64,000 nt of DNA from Hydractinia symbiolongicarpus (taxonomy: Eukaryota; Cnidaria; Hydrozoa; Anthoathecata; Hydractiniidae), in NCBI RefSeq assembly GCF_029227915.1, contig NC_079879.1, positions 29,580,501-29,644,500 of the forward strand, read 5' to 3'. Within the stretch, counting starts at the first letter, position 1; each line of letters opens with the position of its first letter. The notes under the pieces are model-generated. The model saw only the letters and a list, made by a program, of their open reading frames with translations, was not told the DNA's origin and did not search any database. Below are positions 1 through 11,970 of the stretch, piece by piece. Position numbers and translations under genes: made by a program.

Positions 1-149
1 TTTTAAATTATTATTTCACCACTAAAGCCCATGAGACTTGTAGTTTTTAAAAATGTTTTCATTTTTGATGAGACGCTGAATAAAAGAAGCTTAATCGCCG
101 GCAAACGAAAACCCGCGATTTCCGGTAAATCCCGGACTCGGCCCGTATA

Positions 150-2350
150 GTCAAAAGTATACATGGAAAGTACCCAGTGAGTAAACTTATTTTCCGAACG
201 AATTTTTAAGTTATTTTTTCACCACTAAAACGCATGAGACTTGTAGTTTTTAGAAATGTTTTCATTTTTGATGAGACGCTTAATGAAAGTGGTTTAATCG
301 GCGGCAAACGAAAACCCGCGATTTCCCGTAAATCCCGGGCTAGGCCCGTATAGTCGAATGTATACAAAGAAAGTACCCTGTGAGTAAACTCATTTCCAAA
401 ACGATTTTTTAAATTATCTTTTCACCACTAAAACGCTTGAGACTTGTAGTTTTCAAAAATGTTTTCATTTTTGATGAGACGCTGAATAAAAGAAGTTTAT
501 TCGCCGGCAAACGAAAACCCGCCATTTCCCGTAAACCCCGGACTCGGCCCGCATAGTCAAAAGTATACAAAGAAAGTACCCTGTGAGTAAACCCATTTCC
601 AAAACGATTTTTTAAATTATCTTTTCACCACTAAAACGCATGAGACTTGTAGTTTTCAAAAATGTTTTCATTTTTGATGAGACACTTAATGAAAGAGGTT
701 TAATCGCCGGCAAACGAAAACCCGCGATTTCCCGTAAATCCCGGGCTTGGCCCGTATAGTCGAATGTATACAAAGAAAGTACCCTGTGAGTAAACTCATT
801 TCCAGAAAGATTTTTTAAATTATTTTTTCACCACTAAAACGCATAAGACTTGTAGTTTTTAAAAATGTTTTCATTTTTGATGAGACGCTGAATAAAAGAA
901 GTTTAATCGCCGGCAAACGAAAACCCGCGATTTCCCGTAAATCCCGGACTCGGCCCGTATAGTCAAAAGTATACATGGAAAGTACCCAGTGAGTAAACTT
1001 ATTTTCCGAACGAATTTTTAAGTTATTTTTTCACCACTAAAACGCATGAGACTTGTAGTTTTTAGAAATGTTTTCATTTTTGATGAGACGCTTAATGAAA
1101 GTGGTTTAATCGGCGGCAAACGAAAACCCGCGATTTCCCGTAAATCCCGGGCTAGGCCCGTATAGTCGAATGTATACAAAGAAAGTACCCTGTGAGTAAA
1201 CTCATTTCCAAAACGATTTTTTAAATTATCTTTTCACCACTAAAACGCTTGAGACTTGTAGTTTTCAAAAATGTTTTCATTTTTGATGAGACGCTGAATA
1301 AAAGAAGTTTATTCGCCGGCAAACGAAAACCCGCCATTTCCCGTAAACCCCGGACTCGGCCCGCATAGTCAAAAGTATACAAAGAAAGTACCCTGTGAGT
1401 AAACCCATTTCCAAAACGATTTTTTAAATTATCTTTTCACCACTAAAACGCATGAGACTTGTAGTTTTCAAAAATGTTTTCATTTTTGATGAGACACTTA
1501 ATGAAAGAGGTTTAATCGCCGGCAAACGAAAACCCGCGATTTCCCGTAAATCCCGGGCTTGGCCCGTATAGTCGAATGTATACAAAGAAAGTACCCTGTG
1601 AGTAAACTCATTTCCAGTAAGATTTTTTAAATTATTTTTTCACCACTAAAACGCATAAGACTTGTAGTTTTTAAAAATGTTTTCATTTTTGATGAGACGC
1701 TGAATAAAAGAAGTTTAATCGCCGGCAAACGAAAACCCGCGATTTCCCGTAAATCCCGCACTCGGCCCGTATAGTCGAATGTATACAAAGAAAGTACCCT
1801 GTGAGTAAACTCATTTCCAAAACGATTTTTTAAATTATCTTTTCACCACTAAAACGCTTGAGACTTGTAGTTTTCAAAAATGTTTTCATTTTTGATGAGA
1901 CGCTGAATAAAAGAAGTTTATTCGCCGGCAAACGAAAACCCGCCATTTCCCGTAAACCCCGGACTCGGCCTGCATAGTCAAAAGTATACAAAGAAAGTAC
2001 CCTGTGAGTAAATTCATTTCCAAAACGATTTTTTAAATTATCTTTTCACCACTAAAACGCATGAGACTTGTAGTTTTCAAAAATGTTTTCATTTTTGATG
2101 AGACACTTAATGAAAGAGGTTTAATCGCCGGCAAACAAAAACCCGCGATTTCCCGTAAATCCCGGGCTTGGCCCGTATAGTCGAATGTATACAAAGAAAG
2201 TACCCTGTGAGTAAACTCATTTCCAGAAAGATTTTTTAAATTATTTTTTCACCACTAAAACGCATAAGACTTGTAGTTTTTAAAAATGTTTTCATTTTTG
2301 ATGAGACGCTGAATAAAAGAAGTTTAATCGCCGGGAAACGAAAACCCGCG
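150..2350 (-). repeat. Tetramer higher-order repeat, 812 bp, two full units plus a shortened third
   Basis: GTAAACTTATTTTCCG occurs at 181 and again at 993, and the following three monomers (GTGGTTTAATCGGCGG, then CGCTTGAG with TTTATTCGCC, then GACACTTAATG) repeat with 812-bp spacing, four monomers per unit. The third unit, from about 1,775, lacks the GTGGTTTAATCGG monomer. Around 1,757-1,775 a GCACTCGGCCCG core is fused to the GTCGAATGTATAC end of another type, a hybrid expected from unequal exchange. Another copy of this unit lies at about 3,251-4,170 and another at about 9,349-10,290. Confidence 0.85.
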
Positions 2351-4970
2351 ATTTCCCGTAAATCCCGGGCTTGGCCCGCATAGTCAAAATAATACAAAGA
2401 AAGTACCCAGGGAGTAAACTCATTTCCCGAACGAGTTTTTAAATTATTTTTTCACCACTAAAACGCATGAGACTTGTAGTTTTCAAAAATGTTTTCATTT
2501 TTGATGAGACGCTGAATAAAAGAGGTTTAATCGCCGGCAAACGAAATCCCGCCATTTCCCGTAAACCCCGGACTCGGCCCGTATAGTCAAAAGTATACAA
2601 AGAAAGTACCCAGGGAGTAAACTCATTTCCCGAACGATTTTTTAAATTATTTTTTCACCACTAAAACGCATGAGACTTGTAGTTTTTAAAAATGGTTTCA
2701 TTTTTGATGAGACGCTGAATAAAAGAAGTTTAATCGCCTGCAAACGAAAACCCGCGATTTCCCGTAAATCCCGGACTCGGCCCGTATAGTCAAAAGTATA
2801 CAAGGAAGGAACCCGTTGAGTAAACTCATTTCCTGAACGAATTTTTAAATTATTTTTTCACCACTAAAACGCCTGAGACTTGTAGTTTTCAAAAATGTTT
2901 TCATTTTTGATGAGACGCTGAATAAAAGAAGTTTAATCGCCGGCAAACAAAAACCTGCGATTTCCCTTAAATCCTGGACCCGGCCCGTATAGTCAAAAGT
3001 TACAAAGAAAGTAACCAGGGTGTAAACTCATTTCCCCAACGATTTTTTAAATTATTTTTTCACCACTAAAACGCATGAGACTTGTAGTTTTCAAAAGTGT
3101 TTTCATTTTTGATGAGACGCTGATTAAAAAAAAGAGTTTAATCGCCGGCAAACGAAAACCTGCGATTTCCCGTAAATCCCGGACTCGGCCCGTATAGTTA
3201 AAAGTATACACAGAAAGTACCCAGGAAGTAAATTCATTTCCCAAACGATTTTTTAAATTATTATTTCACCATTAAAGCCCATGAGACTTGTAGTTTTTAA
3301 AAATGTTTTCATTTTTGATGAGACGCTGAATAAAAGAAGTTTAATCGCCGGCAAACGAAAACCCGCGATTTCCCGTAAATCCCGGACTCGGCCCGTATAG
3401 TCAAAAGTATACATGGAAAGTACCCAGTGAGTAAACTTATTTTCCGAACGAATTTTTAAGTTATTTTTTCACCACTAAAACGCATGAGACTTGTAGTTTT
3501 TAGAAATGTTTTCATTTTTGATGAGACGCTTAATGAAAGTGGTTTAATCGGCGGCAAACGAAAACCCGCGATTTCCCGTAAATCCCGGGCTAGGCCCGTA
3601 TAGTCGAATGTATACAAAGAAAGTACCCTGTGAGTAAACTCATTTCCAAAACGATTTTTTAAATTATCTTTTCACCACTAAAACGCTTGAGACTTGTAGT
3701 TTTCAAAAATGTTTTCATTTTTGATGAGACGCTGAATAAAAGAAGTTTATTCGCCGGCAAACGAAAACCCGCCATTTCCCGTAAACCCCGGACTCGGCCC
3801 GCATAGTCAAAAGTATACAAAGAAAGTACCCTGTGAGTAAACCCATTTCCAAAACGATTTTTTAAATTATCTTTTCACCACTAAAACGCATGAGACTTGT
3901 AGTTTTCAAAAATGTTTTCATTTTTGATGAGACACTTAATGAAAGAGGTTTAATCGCCGGCAAACGAAAACCCGCGATTTCCCGTAAATCCCGGGCTTGG
4001 CCCGTATAGTCGAATGTATACAAAGAAAGTACCCTGTGAGTAAACTCATTTCCAGAAAGATTTTTTAAATTATTTTTTCACCACTAAAACGCATAAGACT
4101 TGTAGTTTTTAAAAATGTTTTCATTTTTGATGAGACGCTGAATAAAAGAAGTTTAATCGCCGGCAAACAAAAACCCGCGATTTCCCGTAAATCCCGGGCT
4201 TGGCCCGCATAGTCAAAATAATAAAAAGAAAGTACCCAGGGAGTAAACTCATTTCCCGAACGATTTTTTAAATTATTTTTTCACCACTAAAACGCATGGA
4301 CTTGTAGTTTTCAAAAATGTTTTCATTTTTGATGAGACGCTGAATAAAAGAAGTTTAATCGCCGGCAAACGAAAACCCGCGATTTCCCGCAAATCTCGGG
4401 CTTGGCCTGTATAGTCAAAAGTATACAAAGAAAGTACCCAGGGAGTAAACTCATTTCCCGAACGAGTTTTTAAATTATTTTTTCACCACTAAAACGCATG
4501 AGACTTGTAGTTTTCAAAAATGTTTTCATTTTTGATGAGACGCTGAATAAAAGAAGTTTAATCGCCGGCAAACGAAATCCCGCCATTTCCCGTAAACCCC
4601 GGACTCGGCCCGTATAGTCAAAAGTATACAAAGAAAGTACCCAGGGAGTAAACTCATTTCCCGAACAATTTTTTATATTATTTTTTTACAACTAAACGCA
4701 TGAGACTTGTAGTTTTCAAAAATGTTTTCATATTTGATGGGACGCTGAATAAAAGAAGTTTAATCGCCAGCAAACGAAAATCCGCGATTTCCCGTAAATC
4801 CCGGACTCGGCCCGTATAGTCAAAAGTATACAAAGAAAGTACCCAGGGAGTAAACTCATTTCCCAACCGATTTTTTTAATTATTATTTCACCACTAAAGC
4901 CCATGAGATTTGTAGTTTTTAAAAATGGTTTCATTTTTGATGAGACGCTGAATAAAAGAAATTTAATCGC
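2350..4970 (-). repeat. Mixed monomer block, mobile at larger scale
   Basis: Contains, in order, several CCCAGGGAG monomers, a GTAACCAGGGTG monomer (about 3,010), a GATTAAAAAAAAGAG monomer (about 3,123), then a tetramer copy (3,251-4,170). After these come GCATGGACTTG (4,296) and CATATTTGATGGGACG (about 4,730) types. The stretch from about 2,880 to 4,480 recurs at about 8,970-10,560 (offset 6,098 bp near 3,250). Part of it recurs near 23,510-24,600 (offset 20,514 bp). No unique sequence is present. Confidence 0.8.
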
Positions 4971-7900
4971 CTGCAAACGAAAACCCGCGATTTCCCGTAA
5001 ATCCCGGACTCGGCCCGTATAGTCAAAAGTATACAAGGAAAGAACCCAGTGAGTAAACTCATTTCCCGAACGAATTTTTAAATTATTTTTTCACCACTAA
5101 AACGCATGAGACTTGTAGTTTTCAAAAATGTTTTCATTTTTGATGAGACGCTGAATAAAAGAAGTTTAATCGCCGGCAAACGAAAACCTGCGATTTCCCT
5201 TAAATCCTGGACTCGGCCCGTATAGTCAAAACTTACAAAGAAAGTACCCAGGGTGTAAACTCATTTCCCGAACGATTTTTTAAATTATTTTTTCACCACT
5301 AAAACGCATGAGACTTGTAGTTTTCAAAATTGTTTTCATTTTTGATGAGACGCTGATTAAAAAAAAGAGTTTAATCTCCGGTAAACGAAAACCTGCGATT
5401 TCCCGTAAATCCCGGACTCGGCCCGTATAGTCAAAAGTATACACAGAAAGTACCCAGGGAGTAAACTCATTTCCCAAACGATTTTTTAAATTATTATATC
5501 ACCACTAAAGCCCATGAGACTTGTAACTTTTAAAAATGTTTTCATTTTTGATGAGACGCTGAATAAAAGAAGTTTAATCGCCGGCAAACGAAAACCCGCG
5601 ATTTCCCGTAAATCCCGTACTCGGCCCGTATAGTCAAAAGTATACATGGAAAGTACCCAGTGAGTAAACTTATTTTCCGAACGAATTTTTAAGTTATTTT
5701 TTCACCACTAAAACGCATGAGACTTGTAGTTTTTAGAAATGTTTTCATTTTTGATGAGACGCTTAATGAAAGTGGTTTAATCGCCAGCAAACGAAAGCCC
5801 GCGATTTCCCGTAAATCCCGGGCTAGGCCCGTATAGTCGAATGTATACAAAGAAAGTACCCTGTGAGTAAACTCATTTCCAAAACGATTTTTTAAATTAT
5901 CTTTTCACCACTAAAACCCTTGAGACTTGTAATTTTCAAAAATGTCTTCATTTTTGATGAGACGCTGAATAAAAGAAGTTTATTTGCCGGCAAACGAAAA
6001 CCCGCCATTTCCCGTAAACCCCGGACTCGGCCCGCATAGTCAAATGTATACAAAGAAAGTACCCTGTGAGTAAACCCATTTCCAAAACGATTTTTTAAAT
6101 TATCTTTTCACCACTAAAACGCATGAGACTTGTAGTTTTCAAAAATGTTTTCATTTTTGATGAGACGCGGAATAAAAGAAGTTTAATCGCCGGCAAACAA
6201 AAACCTGCGATTTCCCTTAAATCCTGGACCCGGCCCGTATAGTCAAAAGTTACAAAGAAAGTAACCAGGGTGTAAACTCATTTCCCCAACGATTTTTTAA
6301 ATTATTTTTTCACCACTAAAACGCATGAGACTTGTAGTTTTCAAAAGTGTTTTCATTTTTGATGAGACGCTGATTAAAAAAAAGAGTTTAATCGCCGGCA
6401 AACGAAAACCCGCGATTTCCCATAAATCCCGTACTCGGCCCGTATAGTCAAAAGTATACATGGAAAGTACCCAGTGAGTAAACTTATTTTCCGAACGAAT
6501 TTTTAAGTTATTTTTTCACCACTAAAACGCATGAGACTTGTAGTTTTTAGAAATGTTTTCATTTTTGATGAGACGCTTAATGAAAGTGGTTTAATCGCCG
6601 GCAAACGAAAACCCGCGATTTCCCGTAAATCCCGGGCTAGGCCCGTATAGTCGAATGTATACAAAGAAAGTACCCTGTGAGTAAACTCATTTCCAAAACG
6701 ATTTTTTAAATTATCTTTTCACCACTAAAACCCTTGAGACTTGTAATTTTCAAAAATGTCTTCATTTTTGATGAGACGCTGAATAAAAGAAGTTTATTCG
6801 CCGGCAAACGAAAACCCGCCATTTCCCGTAAACCCCGGACTCGGCCCGCATAGTCAAATGTATACAAAGAAAGTACCCTGTGAGTAAACCCATTTCCAAA
6901 ACGATTTTTTAAATTATCTTTTCACCACTAAAACGCATGAGACTTGTAGTTTTCAAAAATGTTTTCATTTTTGATGAGACGCGGAATAAAAGAAGTTTAA
7001 TCGCCTGCAAACGAAAACCCGCGATTTCCCGTAAATCCCGGACTCGGCCCGTATAGTCAAAAGTATACAAGGAAAGAACCCAGTGAGTAAACTCATTTCC
7101 CGAACGAATTTTTAAATTATTTTTTCACCACTAAAACGCATGAGACTTGTAGTTTTCAAAAATGTTTTCATTTTTGATGAGACGCTGAATAAAAGAAGTT
7201 TAATCGCCGGCAAACGAAAACCTGCGATTTCCCTTAAATCCTGGACTCGGCCCGTATAGTCAAAAGTTACAAAGAAAGTACCCAGGGTGTAAACTCATTT
7301 CCCGAACGATTTTTTAAATTATTTTTTCACCACTAAAACGCATGAGACTTGTAGTTTTCAAAATTGTTTTCATTTTTGATGAGACGCTGATTAAAAAAAA
7401 GAGTTTAATCTCCGGTAAACGAAAACCTGCGATTTCCCGTAAATCCCGGACTCGGCCCGTATAGTCAAAAGTATACACAGAAAGTACCCAGGGAGTAAAC
7501 TCATTTCCCAAACGATTTTTTAAATTATTATATCACCACTAAAGCCCATGAGACTTGTAACTTTTAAAAATGTTTTCATTTTTGATGAGACGCTGAATAA
7601 AAGAAGTTTAATCGCCGGCAAACGAAAACCCGCGATTTCCCGTAAATCCCGTACTCGGCCCGTATAGTCAAAAGTATACATGGAAAGTACCCAGTGAGTA
7701 AACTTATTTTCCGAACGAATTTTTAAGTTATTTTTTCACCACTAAAACGCATGAGACTTGTAGTTTTTAGAAATGTTTTCATTTTTGATGAGACGCTTAA
7801 TGAAAGTGGTTTAATCGCCAGCAAACGAAAGCCCGCGATTTCCCGTAAATCCCGGGCTAGGCCCGTATAGTCGAATGTATACAAAGAAAGTACCCTGTGA

Positions 7901-9030
7901 GTAAACTCATTTCCAAAACGATTTTTTAAATTATCTTTTCACCACTAAAACCCTTGAGACTTGTAATTTTCAAAAATGTCTTCATTTTTGATGAGACGCT
8001 GAATAAAAGAAGTTTATTTGCCGGCAAACGAAAACCCGCCATTTCCCGTAAACCCCGGACTCGGCCCGCATAGTCAAATGTATACAAAGAAAGTACCCTG
8101 TGAGTAAACCCATTTCCAAAACGATTTTTTAAATTATCTTTTCACCACTAAAACGCATGAGACTTGTAGTTTTCAAAAATGTTTTCATTTTTGATGAGAC
8201 GCGGAATAAAAGAAGTTTAATCGCCGGCAAACAAAAACCTGCGATTTCCCTTAAATCCTGGACCCGGCCCGTATAGTCAAAAGTTACAAAGAAAGTAACC
8301 AGGGTGTAAACTCATTTCCCCAACGATTTTTTAAATTATTTTTTCACCACTAAAACGCATGAGACTTGTAGTTTTCAAAAGTGTTTTCATTTTTGATGAG
8401 ACGCTGATTAAAAAAAAGAGTTTAATCGCCGGCAAACGAAAACCCGCGATTTCCCATAAATCCCGTACTCGGCCCGTATAGTCAAAAGTATACATGGAAA
8501 GTACCCAGTGAGTAAACTTATTTTCCGAACGAATTTTTAAGTTATTTTTTCACCACTAAAACGCATGAGACTTGTAGTTTTTAGAAATGTTTTCATTTTT
8601 GATGAGACGCTTAATGAAAGTGGTTTAATCGCCGGCAAACGAAAACCCGCGATTTCCCGTAAATCCCGGGCTAGGCCCGTATAGTCGAATGTATACAAAG
8701 AAAGTACCCTGTGAGTAAACTCATTTCCAAAACGATTTTTTAAATTATCTTTTCACCACTAAAACCCTTGAGACTTGTAATTTTCAAAAATGTCTTCATT
8801 TTTGATGAGACGCTGAATAAAAGAAGTTTATTCGCCGGCAAACGAAAACCCGCCATTTCCCGTAAACCCCGGACTCGGCCCGCATAGTCAAATGTATACA
8901 AAGAAAGTACCCTGTGAGTAAACCCATTTCCAAAACGATTTTTTAAATTATCTTTTCACCACTAAAACGCATGAGACTTGTAGTTTTCAAAAATGTTTTC
9001 ATTTTTGATGAGACGCGGAATAAAAGAAGT
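4970..9030 (-). repeat. Tandem duplication of a 10-monomer unit, 2,034 bp
   Basis: Two units, about 4,970-6,995 and 7,005-9,030. Rare markers shared at 2,034-bp spacing include CAAAATTGTTTTC (5,325 and 7,359), ATTATATCACCAC (about 5,493 and 7,527), TTGTAACTTTTAAAAATG (5,522 and 7,556), CTTGTAATTTTC with ATGTCTTC, GCGGAATAAAAG (6,166 and 8,201) and CCCATAAATCCCGTAC. The units part company at GCCTGCAAACG (about 6,993) versus GCCGGCAAACA (about 9,028), which gives the exchange point. Each unit also holds an inner repeat of about 814 bp marked by CCCGTACTCGG. Confidence 0.85.
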
Positions 9031-11970
9031 TTAATCGCCGGCAAACAAAAACCTGCGATTTCCCTTAAATCCTGGACCCGGCCCGTATAGTCAAAAGTTA
9101 CAAAGAAAGTAACCAGGGTGTAAACTCATTTCCCCAACGATTTCTTAAATTATTTTTTCACCACTAAAACGCATGAGACTTGTAGTTTTCAAAAGTGTTT
9201 TCATTTTTGATGAGACGCTGATTAAAAAAAAGAGTTTAATCGCCGGCAAACGAAAACCTGCGATTTCCCGTAAATCCCGGACTCGGCCCGTATAGTTAAA
9301 AGTATACACAGAAAGTACCCAGGAAGTAAATTCATTTCCCAAACGATTTTTTAAATTATTATTTCACCACTAAAGCCCATGAGACTTGTAGTTTTTAAAA
9401 ATGTTTTCATTTTTGATGAGACGCTGAATAAAAGAAGTTTAATCGCCGGCAAACGAAAACCCGCGATTTCCCGTAAATCCCGGACTCGGCCCGTATAGTC
9501 AAAAGTATACATGGAAAGTACCCAGTGAGTAAACTTATTTTCCGAACGAATTTTTAAGTTATTTTTTCACCACTAAAACGCATGAGACTTGTAGTTTTTA
9601 GAAATGTTTTCATTTTTGATGAGACGCTTAATGAAAGTGGTTTAATCGGCGGCAAACGAAAACCCGCGATTTTCCGTAAATCCCGGGCTAGGCCCGTATA
9701 GTCGAATGTATACAAAGAAAGTACCCTGTGAGTAAACTCATTTCCAAAACGATTTTTTAAATTATCTTTTCACCACTAAAACGCTTGAGACTTGTAGTTT
9801 TCAAAAATGTTTTCATTTTTGATGAGACGCTGAATAAAAGAAGTTTATTCGCCGGCAAACAAAAACCCGCCATTTCCCGTAAACCCCGGACTCGGCCCGC
9901 ATAGTCAAAAGTATACAAAGAAAGTACCCTGTGAGTAAACCCATTTCCAAAACGATTTTTTAAATTATCTTTTCACCACTAAAACGCATGAGACTTGTAG
10001 TTTTCAAAAATGTTTTCATTTTTGATGAGACACTTAATGAAAGAGGTTTAATCGCCGGCAAACGAAAACCCGCGATTTCCCGTAAATCCCGGGCTTGGCC
10101 GGTATAGTCGAATGTATACAAAGAAAGTACCCTGTGAGTAAACTCATTTCCAGAAAGATTTTTTAAATTATTTTTTCACCACTAAAACGCATAAGACTTG
10201 CAGTTTTTAAAAATGTTTTCATTTTTGATGAGACGCTGAATAAAAGAAGTTTAATCGCCGGCAAACGAAAACCCGCGATTTCCCGTAAATCCCGGGCTTG
10301 GCCCGCATAGTCAAAATAATACAAAGAAAGTACCCAGGGAGTAAACTCATTTCCCGAACGATTTTTTAAATTATTTTTTCACCACTAAAACGCATGGACT
10401 TGTAGTTTTCAAAAATGTTTTCATTTTTGATGAGACGCTGAATAAAAGAAGTTTAATCGCCGGCAAACGAAAACCCGCGATTTCCCGTAAATCCCGGGCT
10501 TGGCCTGTATAGTCAAAAGTATACAAAGAAAGTACCCAGGGAGTAAACTCATTTCCCGAACGAGTTTTTAAATTTTTTTTTCACCACTAAAACGCATGAG
10601 ACTTGTAGTTTTCAAAAATGTTTTCATTTTTGATGAGACGCCTAATGAAAGAAGTTTAATCGCCGGCACACGAAAACCTGCGATTTCCCGTAAATCCCGG
10701 ACTCGGCCCGTATAGTCAAAAGTATACAAAGAAGGTACCCAGGGAGTAAACTCATTTCCCAAACGATTTTTTTAATTATTATTTCACCACTAAAGCCCAT
10801 GAGATTTGTAGTTTTTAAAAATGGTTTCATTTTTGATGAGACGCTGAATAAAAGAAATTTAATCGCCTGCAAACGAAAACCCGCGATTTCCCGTAAATCC
10901 CAGACTCGGACCGTATAGTCAAAAGTATACAAGGAAAGAACCCAGTGAGTAAACTCATTTCCCGAACGAATTTTTAAATTATTTTTTCACCACTAAAACG
11001 CATGAGACTTGTAGTTTTCAAAAATGTTTTCATTTTTGATGAGACGCTGAATAAAAGAAGTTTAATCGCCGGCAAACGAAAACCTGCGATTTCCCTTAAA
11101 TCCTGGACTCGGCCCGTATAGTCAAAAGTTACAAAAAAAGTACCCAGGGTGTAAACTCATTTCCCGAACGATTTTTTAAATTATTTTTTCACCACTAAAA
11201 CGCATGAGACTTGTAGTTTTCAAAATTGTTTTCATTTTTGATGAGACGCTGATTAAAAAAAAGAGTTTAATCTCCGGCAAACGAAAACCTGCGATTTCCC
11301 GTAAATCCCGGACTCGGCCCGTATAGTCAAAAGTATACACAGAAAGTACCCAGGGAGTAAACTCATTTCCCAAACGATTTTTTAAATTATTATATCACCA
11401 CTAAAGCCCATGAGACTTGTAGTTTTTAAAAATGTTTTCATTTTTGATGAGACGCTGAATAAAAGAAGTTTAATCGCCGGCAAACGAAAACCCGCGATTT
11501 CCCGTAAATCCCGTACTCGGCCCGTATAGTCAAAAGTATACATGGAAAGTACCCAGTGAGTAAACTTATTTTCCGAACGAATTTTTAAGTTATTTTTTCA
11601 CCACTAAAACGCATGAGACTTGTAGTTTTTAGAAATGTTTTCATTTTTGATGAGACGCTTAATGAAAGTGGTTTAATCGCCGGCAAACGAAAACCCGCGA
11701 TTTCCCGTAAATCCCGGGCTAGGCCCGTATAGTCGAATGTATACAAAGAAAGTACCCTGTGAGTAAACTCATTTCCAAAACGATTTTTTAAATTATCTTT
11801 TCACCACTAAAACCCTTGAGACTTGTAATTTTCAAAAATGTCTTCATTTTTGATGAGACGCTGAATAAAAGAAGTTTATTCGCCGGCAAACGAAAACCCG
11901 CCATTTCCCGTAAACCCCGGACTCGGCCCGCATAGTCAAATGTATACATAGAAAGTACCCTGTGAGTAAA
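9030..11970 (-). repeat. Distant copy of the 3-5.6 kb region plus tetramer-type monomers
   Basis: GTAACCAGGGTG, GATTAAAAAAAAGAG and the tetramer unit follow each other as at 3.0-4.2 kb, offset 6,098 bp. From about 10,570 the match to the 4.5-5.6 kb region continues with offset 5,896 bp, so one monomer was lost or gained between. The identical CAAAATTGTTTTC monomer lies at about 11,221. Near 11,500-11,970 the CCCGTACTCGG, GTGGTTTAATCG and CCCTTGAG types follow. Confidence 0.8.
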
